64,000 nt of DNA from Terfezia claveryi (taxonomy: Eukaryota; Ascomycota; Pezizomycetes; Pezizales; Pezizaceae). Position numbers and translations under genes: made by a program. Location of the stretch: positions 1-64,000 of the forward strand of contig WHUX01000088.1 of the NCBI GenBank assembly GCA_015179025.1, in the 5' to 3' direction. The notes below the pieces were generated by a model. The model was not told the origin of the DNA, did no database searches, and was given only the letters and a program-made list of their open reading frames with translations. How positions within the stretch are numbered: the first letter of the stretch is position 1; each line of letters begins with the position of its first letter. Shown one piece after another: positions 57,541 through 64,000 of this stretch.

Positions 57541-58999
57541 TATCGGCATAGCTAAATCTTGTGCGGCTGTACGCATGGGTACCTTATTTTTTCGTTTCCT
57601 ACAGTCCTTGTAGGAGTGTCCAGGGTTCCAACACTATAGACATTTCTTGTCTCTAATTAATTGCATCTTCGTCTTCTGATCCAATTTTTTTGTGATGGTG
57701 TCCCAATCTGAGTCCTTCCGATTTTCTGTGTTGGGTTTGGTGTTGGGATTACTGCTAGGATTAAATCCTGTTTTTTGTCGTTGATTCTGGTCCCTGCGTG
57801 GACCGTGACTTCGATTTTCATTCCGAGGGTTTGTCATCGGGATGTATTTGTTGTGGATGGTGGGGCAATATCCTTCTTGGAAGCTTCATATGACTCTGCT
57901 TGATGTACGAGCTCATCATATGACCATTCTTCTTTGATTAAGGGAATTAATGTAGCTGACATGTATGGCGGCAGGTGATTAAGAAACTTTCTTCTTTTTA
58001 CTTCCTGCGATATTGATTGTTTGCCATCCTTGTCAATCAATTTGATTTGCATTTCAGTAAGCCAGTTGGCAAACTGTTTGATTCCCATGTGACGTCCGTC
58101 CTTGTATGGTGTGGCTGTCTCCCATCGTTTCCACAAAATGTCCTTACTAGTAGAGGGTATCAGAAAATCCCTTAGTGCTAGTATGAAACCAAAGAATGTC
58201 GCATTCTTTCCTTTTTCTCTTAGGAATTGATTATAAGTAGTAAGTGCACTTCCTTCCATTCTGAATCTAACAATTTCCAAAGCTAAGCGCCTTCCAAATC
58301 TATTCTTTTGAGAACAAACCAACGTTGTATTGCTGTGGCCCAAGAGTCAAAATATTGTGAGTCTTGCCATTTTTTGTCTTCTCCTCTTAATTTTTCTGGT
58401 ATATCAATCTTTATTCCTTTTAAAGCATTCATTGCTTTATGGTTACCCATTGTAACTATTCCTGTTGTAGATTCCCATTGCTGGTGTTCAACTGATTTTC
58501 CTCGTTTGGGTTTTCTTTTAAGAGTTTGACTTGCAACTGACGATGCCTTATCAGAGTCCGAGCTATCATCTCCGCTATCATCGGGGTCTCGTCCTCCTCC
58601 TTGCGTTTTCTGCTGCTATTGGTCTAGTCCTGTATCTAGATCATCATCGTCTTCTGGTAATTCTATATCTTCTGGTGGTTGGTCTTTGTCGTCTGGTTCT
58701 TTGGCTGACCTAGTCCTCCTTTCTGGTGTCTCAGGTGCTCGACCTTTGCCTTTCGATTGATCTTTTGGTGTTCTCAGGAACGCTCCTAGAAGTTCTTTGC
58801 TAGGATTGAAAAAATCCTCCGCGGTATGTGCTGATTCTTCTAGATGAGTGCCGCTCATCATGAATGCCATTACTTCTTCCCAGTTATGTATTACCCAATT
58901 CGGTTTCCTTAAGAGTGGAACAACAGGTTTCTTTAATTCTTTACTTAAAAATGCGTTCATTTCTAAGTCTTTTCTTTGAATGGGTAAGGTGTTAGCCAT
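57541..58999 (-). pseudogene. F Gag
   Basis: Start ATG 58997-58999 (MANTLPIQRKDLEMNAF), overlapping the stop of the upstream frame in ATGGCTAA. An acidic/basic linker (58600-58800) holds one TAG at 58613-58615. The Gag core 57834-58400 has one frame change near 58290. Knuckle CL-stop-CWNPGHSYKDC at 57601-57642, an intact CCHC with CAG-to-TAG inside. Binds RNA and builds particles if functional. Confidence 0.85.
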
Positions 59000-59343
59000 A
59001 ATAGTGTTTTACTACAGCTTCCATTAAGAGTCGAGTATCATCAGGATGATACTGTTGGGCATGTCCCATTGAGCGAGTGTATTTCAAAATCTCCTCAATT
59101 GTTGGAAAATGTCTCTCCAAAATTCTTCTGGTGCAGAGGTAGAGCCATACTAAAATATAGTTTGGTTCCAGCTCCGCCTGGTTCTCCTATTTCTATATCC
59201 ATGGGCAGATTTATTTCCCCTTCTGTATTAGGAACTACAAATCTGGTCTTTCTGGGAGTTTCTTCTACTAATTTCTTAATATCTTCGGCTAACATAGTTA
59301 ACCGTCTCGACCTCTTAGTCTTCTTACTAAGTTCAGATGCCAT
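59000..59343 (-). CDS. F small upstream frame
   Basis: From ATG 59341-59343: MASELSKKTKRSRRLTML, then MDIEIGEPGGAG. The frame stops at 59095, but another frame continues RHFPTIEEILKYTRSMGHAQ to a TAA overlapping the Gag ATG. A frame change near 59110-59150 may join them into one protein of about 115 codons. Counterpart in E at 30834-31109. Function unknown. Confidence 0.5.
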
Positions 59344-59344
59344 T

Positions 59345-59947
59345 ATGTCTGATTTCGTCGTCTGTCCGCAACCAAATGCAGCTGGTTATGCGATACGATC
59401 GTCGAGTTACTTTTCTTCTTTGGCACCTTTCTGTGCTGATGGTGTGGTGGCTGATGATCCTTATGATCTCCGTTCGACTGACGGTTCTGTTGGCTCGGTG
59501 GCTCACGAGGCTGGTGAGGCTGGATGTCAGGATCCTGATGTTTCTTATGGTCCTGGTTTTTCTTCGTCTACTGGTCTAGAATCTAGTTCTAGTTCTTCCG
59601 GCAAGAGTGTCACGTTTTCTGATTAGTGTGTTGAGGTAGACGTTGGGGGCACAGAGGTATTGGTAGAGATGTCTGGGCCTAAGGAAGGTTCTGATGGAGG
59701 TAATTCTTTTCTGGAGGAAATGGCTGCAGTGGAGGCAGCGAGATTTGAGCCTTGGGATTGTGATGCTTGGTTGTTTAGACCAATTATTCCTGGGACCTGG
59801 GGGGCCGGTTTTTCAATGGTGTACTGGATTTATAGGTACAGATGTAATGGCAGTTGCCAGGAGTGCAAGATGAGTTGTCGATCTTATTGGGAAAAGTGTT
59901 GTGAACGAGGGTGGGATTGTTTAATATGGGATACCACTGCCCGTTAG
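59345..59947 (+). CDS. F antisense Cys-rich ORF
   Basis: Plus strand, opposite to all other F genes. ATG 59345-59347 lies one base from the divergent ATG at 59341-59343. It runs 200 codons to a TAG at 59945-59947, with one internal TAG at 59624-59626. N-terminal half: acidic and Ser-rich (VCPQPNAAGYAIRSSS, STGLESSSSSSGKSVTFSD). C-terminal half: Trp/Cys-rich, with eight Cys in its last 65 residues (YRCNGSCQECKMSCRSYWEK, CCERGWDCLIWD). No known family recognised. It may be an antisense gene product, a captured gene or chance. Confidence 0.45.
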
Positions 59948-60173
59948 AGCTCTGCTTAGCTTGCTTCTAAGTCTTTTGTTGATGTACTGCAGTTGAGAGT
60001 CTGATATCTCGTTTGTTGGATTTTGTTGGCTAGCTAGTTGAATAATGATATCGATTTTATATGTGCACTTGGGTGTCGAATTGTATACACTTGCGTGAGT
60101 GTAATAAAGGTATCCGAAGGTTGATCAGGCCTTGGATTTAAGAGTAAAGATTAGGTAAGTAAGTTAAAAAAAA
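59948..60173 (-). other. F leader
   Basis: Between the 5' LTR and the antisense ORF. Contains AAGGTTGATCAGGCCTT (60117-60133), shared with E, and a T-run/AACTTACTTAC segment at the LTR edge, the likely primer site. No tRNA match seen. Confidence 0.6.
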
Positions 60174-60890
60174 TGTAATGAATAGTACTAGACAGTATTC
60201 ATTCAGTACCGTTTATACAATCTATATCCGTAGGCACGGACGTTTGTGTATTTCGGTTCTGCTGAGGTAAGAGCTCAGAAGGGTAGGGAGATTACTATGT
60301 GGGACGTTCCCGAGGGAACAGTAATTAACTGGTGTAATCTATCTTATATGATTTGTGCTATCTAAGCTATATGATCTTGATCTGATCGGAATATAGGCTT
60401 GCTTGCTCTGAAGGCTTGCTTGGTTGCTTCTTGTCTTTCTGTGGATTCCAGAGGGAATCCAGCGGCCTATTTATACTCTCTAAGATCTGATGACTAAGGA
60501 AATAAATACAATAAAGGGTGGCACACCAGAAGGTGGTGCGCTGTACAAAAGGGGTCATGTGGCCATAGTAATGAGTCACACGCCATAAACGATGGTCATG
60601 TGGCCATAGTAATGAGTCACACGCCATAAACAATGGTCATGTGGCCATAGTAATGAGTCACACGCCTTAAACAGAAGTCACGCGGCCATAATGAGGGTGT
60701 CTTCATATGGCAAGTGCCATGGAACTTCCCATGGCAGATTCCGCGTGCTATGGACGCTTATAAGCAATAGGAGGTGGTAGAAGGCTAGTCCTTCAACCGA
60801 GAGGCTTAGTTACATAACATAGTAGTAATATAGGAAATACAAAAGTATATAATCAATTATATAAGCAATGAAATAACGTTCTCCATTACA
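60174..60890 (-). repeat. F 5' LTR
   Basis: 717 bp, three bases shorter than the 3' copy; TGTAATGAATAG...CCATTACA; 41-bp tandem units at 60550-60690. Confidence 0.95.
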
Positions 60891-60895
60891 GGTAA

Positions 60896-61044
60896 TACCT
60901 AGAGGAATAATAAGAAGATAACTAATAAATAATAATATGATACTTGGGCAGGATACTATCTAAGTATTAAATAGGACTAAAGTAATACCCTATTATCTAC
61001 AACTATACATAATAATAAAGACAACTAAATATGCTATTATGATA
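60896..61044 (-). repeat. gypsy-3 5' LTR, outer part
   Basis: Continues 51360-51844 after element F and ends TATGATA (decayed TGTGACA) next to GTATA. Confidence 0.88.
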
Positions 61045-61049
61045 GTATA

Positions 61050-61660
61050 GGAAATAAAAGCTATTAAATCTTAAAAAGCTAGCCCTTATTAGTTATATCT
61101 TAATTAATATAATATAAAATAAATAAGTAGTAAGCACAGCCTACTAAAATAGACTAGAAGTAGACTTATTATTAAAAGTATTTATAGTGATTGTATTTTT
61201 AGGAAATTGGTTCAAAGTTACTCTATCAAAATAGTATAGAAAAATAAATCTCATATTAGTATATCTTATAGAAGAGGCCTTATAAATGATTCTATTTTCA
61301 ATATAAATGTAGTTATTAATTGTTTAAAAATAGGTTCAAATAATATAATTATTTATATAATTTTGAATAGTTAATATTATAGGAAAAGTAGTATATATAT
61401 AATAAGGGTCTAGAGAATTATCAATATAATAATTAGGATTGAAAGCTATTTGTATTTATATATAGAAGAGTTAGAATTAAAGTTGTATTTAAGTATATTA
61501 CTTCTATTACTGTTCATTAACCTTAAAGCTTTTAAACTAAAAAACAATTATTAATATTATAGTAGTATTAACCATAATAATAAAAAATTAAAAATAGAAC
61601 TAGTTAATCAATTAAATAAAGATATAGTTAATAAAAATACAAGGAAGTAGCATATATGTA
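61050..61660. other. AT-rich decayed DNA
   Basis: TpA-rich. One plus-strand frame at 61177-61557 has only three stops in about 125 codons (DCIFRKLVQSYSIKIV..) but low complexity; no family recognised. Confidence 0.4.
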
Positions 61661-64000
61661 TATAATAGTTAAGTAATTAAATATAGTATTCTAGCAAATA
61701 ATTACTAATATTACTTAATAACATTTAAGTAATAAACAAGCTTAATATGTTATTTTAGTAATAGTATTTAGTAGGCAGATATATTAGATAATTATTTAGA
61801 GTTTTAGTGATATATACAGTAGGTAAGTATATTAGGTAATTACTAATAGTTTTAGTAATATAATAAGTAGGTTTATTAGATGACTATTTAGTACTAGAAG
61901 TTTGGGGAGTACTATAAATTAAATAAAGGCTTGGCCTAGTTCTAATACTTTAGTAGTTGTACTAAGTCTTATACCTAAGGTATTCTACTACTCTATACTA
62001 TTCAATACTATAAATATACTAGTAGTTATACTAGTATAGTTTAGTTAGCACAAGCTACTTATAGAAGTTTTTTTCTAAATAGGTACTCTATAATAGAAAA
62101 AAACTTGTTTTGTACTCTCTATATAGTCTCACTATAGATATTTTGTTAGCAACTTAAATCTATACTAAGCTTTAGATTGTAAGATAGTCTCTTTATATTA
62201 CTTATATATACTAATAGTATTTTACTAGCGAACCCTTAATTCCAATCAGTACTATACTCTTGAAGTGATTTTAGAAAATCTCTACTAGCTTTTTCTTCTA
62301 ATTCATAAGTACTTAACTATACCTAGCTAGCTATCCTAAATTGTAATATGAAAAAAACTTAGTATTTAGCTCTAGTTAAACTATAAGTAGTTATAACTGC
62401 TGCAAGTAGACTACATAATTGAATTAGCCTACATATTTTACTATATATTAGGCTACCCAACTCTTTAATATAATAAATTAGTAGTCAAATTATAAATTCG
62501 CTTTTTATTATATTTTCTACAGTTTTCTCAGTAGTAGTAATATATTATCATACTTACTACTATTCTTATAAAGGCAGCAACTACAATAGTTCAATTTCTA
62601 TTTCCTAAGTAGTAAAGTGGTATTGATAGCAATATTTCTTAAATTTAAATTACTAACTAACAATATTTTATAAATAGTACCAATTAATTAAAAAGAGCTC
62701 AAACCTTTAAAATATCTCTATTAAATTGAATATAGCATCAAATAATATATGAAATTAGAGAAAAAAGGCAAATAATACTAATTAAAAAAATATGATAAAC
62801 TCTACTGATAAAATTACTAAAGAATAGAGATAGTAGCAATTAACTAAATATTACTAAATTCTTACTATAAATATTCTAGTTATTAAATACTTCTATAAGT
62901 GATAGTGGTAATAGAACTAGTAGTAGAGTTCTAAGCCTTACATTAATATTATCATAAATCGATTATTTCTCTAGAATACTAAATATAGTTTAATACTTTG
63001 TAAAAAAATTTATAATATTCTTTTTATTATAGCAGCTAGTTTCTCTCTCATAATAACTTATAGTCTGTATACTATAGTACAAACTTACTAGTTTTGCCTA
63101 TACCTATAGTACTAAGCTTACTAGTCTTACTTGCTTCTATTATACTAAACTTATTAGCTCTACTAAATCTAGTTTTACTAGTCCCTATAAAATCTAAATA
63201 TAACTTTTGCCTATTTAAGCAAGTTAAAACAACTAATATTACCTAGTACAAACTTACTTTACTTGCTTTAGATGTTTATAAACTATAGTTATATAAATTA
63301 GTAATCTCATACTTTAAGTCTTCCAAATAGATAGAAGTAATATAAGCTAAGCTAAAAGTTCTAGCTGATTAGAGTATTTGAGAAGTTATATTAACTCTAC
63401 TAAATTATAATATTATTAAAAGTAAATGAGTATTTAAAATTAAGTAAGATACTATAGATAATATTACCTACTATAAGGTAATGCTAGTAACTTAAGAGTT
63501 TTTTTAATAACTTGGAACAAATTTTAATAAAATATTCTTTTTAGTAGTATACTTTAATTCTTTTTGCTTACTAATAGTACTATTTATTATCTATTACTAG
63601 CTTTAACTTAACTAACTAGATATTAAAAGTGTATTTCTCTATAGTAACCTCTTATAAGAGATCTATATTATACTTTCTATAGGGTCTAATAAACCAGACA
63701 AATATATAAAGCTTAAGCACTTAATATATAGACTTAAACAATTACCAAGACAGTAGCATAGAAGATTGACTGCCTTCCTTAAACTACTAGGCTATGAACC
63801 TGCATACTTTTTACCCTTGTATCTTAGTTCATACTAACTATTAAATTATCATCACTATTTATATTAATAATATCACTATATTTAGGAAAGCTATAACCTT
63901 TAGACAAGATCTTAGAGAATTACTTAAAAAGGAATTTGTCTTTAGTAATCTTGAGCTTCTGAACTAGTTATTAGACATCTAAATTCAATGGCAACCAGAT
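61661..64000 (+). mobile_element. copia-2: Ty1/copia element, decayed, cut by window edge
   Basis: The start TATAATAGTTAAG matches the LTR fragment at 6805-7050. The RT at the right end is clearly copia-type. The parts between (62100-63180) are too decayed to assign; the LTR end and primer site are not found. Confidence 0.7.
63190..64000 (+). pseudogene. copia-2 reverse transcriptase (partial)
   Basis: In one plus frame, reading through Gln/Trp-type stops: VFKIK, DTIDNITYYKVMLVT, LGTNFNKIFFLVVYFNS, LDIKSVFLYSNLL, EIYIILSIGSNKPDKYIKLK, YRLKQLPRQ and RRLTAFLKLLGYEPAYF. After 63800 the frame decays; the YVDD region is not readable. The window ends inside. Confidence 0.88.

Larger units (their letters stand above)
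51845..60890 (-). mobile_element. F: large chromovirus, young, inserted in gypsy-3 LTR
   Basis: Flanked by GGTAA (51840-51844, 60891-60895). LTRs of 720 and 717 bp differ at few sites, mainly G-to-A. Minus-strand order: leader, small frame, Gag with CCHC, protease, RT, RNase H, zinc-knuckle segment, integrase, chromodomain. Pol is nearly one frame, broken only by single stops (TAG 56825-56827, TAA 55238-55240, TAG 53409-53411) and a one-base loss near 56215. An antisense ORF lies at the 5' end. Same clade as E. Confidence 0.95.
45018..61044 (-). mobile_element. gypsy-3: chromovirus with nested F and a solo LTR
   Basis: Flanked by GTATA at 45013-45017 and 61045-61049. 3' LTR 45018-46321; internal part 46322-51359; 5' LTR 51360-51844 plus 60896-61044, split by element F. 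Removing F and the solo LTR gives about 6.3 kb, matching gypsy-2. It is the most strongly decayed of the three: RT YLDD is now YLNN at 48846-48857. Confidence 0.93.

Noticed and set aside
59069..59344. Upstream extension of the antisense ORF (185-codon version).
   Set aside because: That part is the complement of the conserved sense frame (MASELS..); the ATG at 59345 is the better start.
1..64000. tRNA, rRNA or host protein genes.
   Set aside because: I found none; the only tRNA-like sequence is the 11-base initiator tRNA match of the copia primer site.

Overview
The window is a block of repeats from a filamentous-fungus genome, most likely an ascomycete. I found no host gene. Evidence for a fungus: Ty3/gypsy chromoviruses, Ty1/copia elements, TIR elements, and strong C-to-T/G-to-A decay (CAG/CAA to TAG/TAA, TGG to TAG, RT YVDD to YINN) like repeat-induced point mutation (RIP). 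Old parts are extremely AT- and TpA-rich; young insertions are GC-rich and clean. I cannot name the species.

Layout. 1-5832: chromovirus gypsy-1 (minus strand), its 3' LTR cut by the window edge. 5833-9452: AT-rich DNA with a copia LTR fragment and TIR element H (7059-8990). 9453-43539: chromovirus gypsy-2 (plus strand), about 6.2 kb of element stretched over 34 kb by four insertions: copia-1 (10439-17656, itself carrying two small fold-back elements A and B), fold-back element C (18141-20659), a large gypsy-like element E (21092-32704), and giant fold-back element D (34970-41511, itself holding a fresh 1.7 kb LTR element, the TRIM, at 38945-40637). 43545-45012: AT-rich, with one decayed coding relic. 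45018-61044: chromovirus gypsy-3 (minus strand), with a solo LTR in its 3' LTR and element F (51845-60890) in its 5' LTR. 61050-64000: AT-rich DNA and a second copia element running off the end. Most boundaries are fixed by target-site duplications that I read on both sides.

Most interesting content. (1) E and F form one clade of 9 kb-class chromoviruses with a large extra segment between RNase H and integrase that carries CCHC zinc knuckles, in addition to the usual Gag knuckle. F also has an antisense Cys-rich reading frame whose start lies 1 bp from the divergent sense start; a possible counterpart lies at the same place in E. (2) C and D are palindromic fold-back elements with CATCAG termini and 2-bp duplications; removing either rejoins gypsy-2 codons exactly in frame. 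(3) C, D, A and B have different termini and duplication lengths, yet share related TA-rich repeat units in their central loops. None of the TIR or fold-back elements encodes a visible transposase, so all look non-autonomous.
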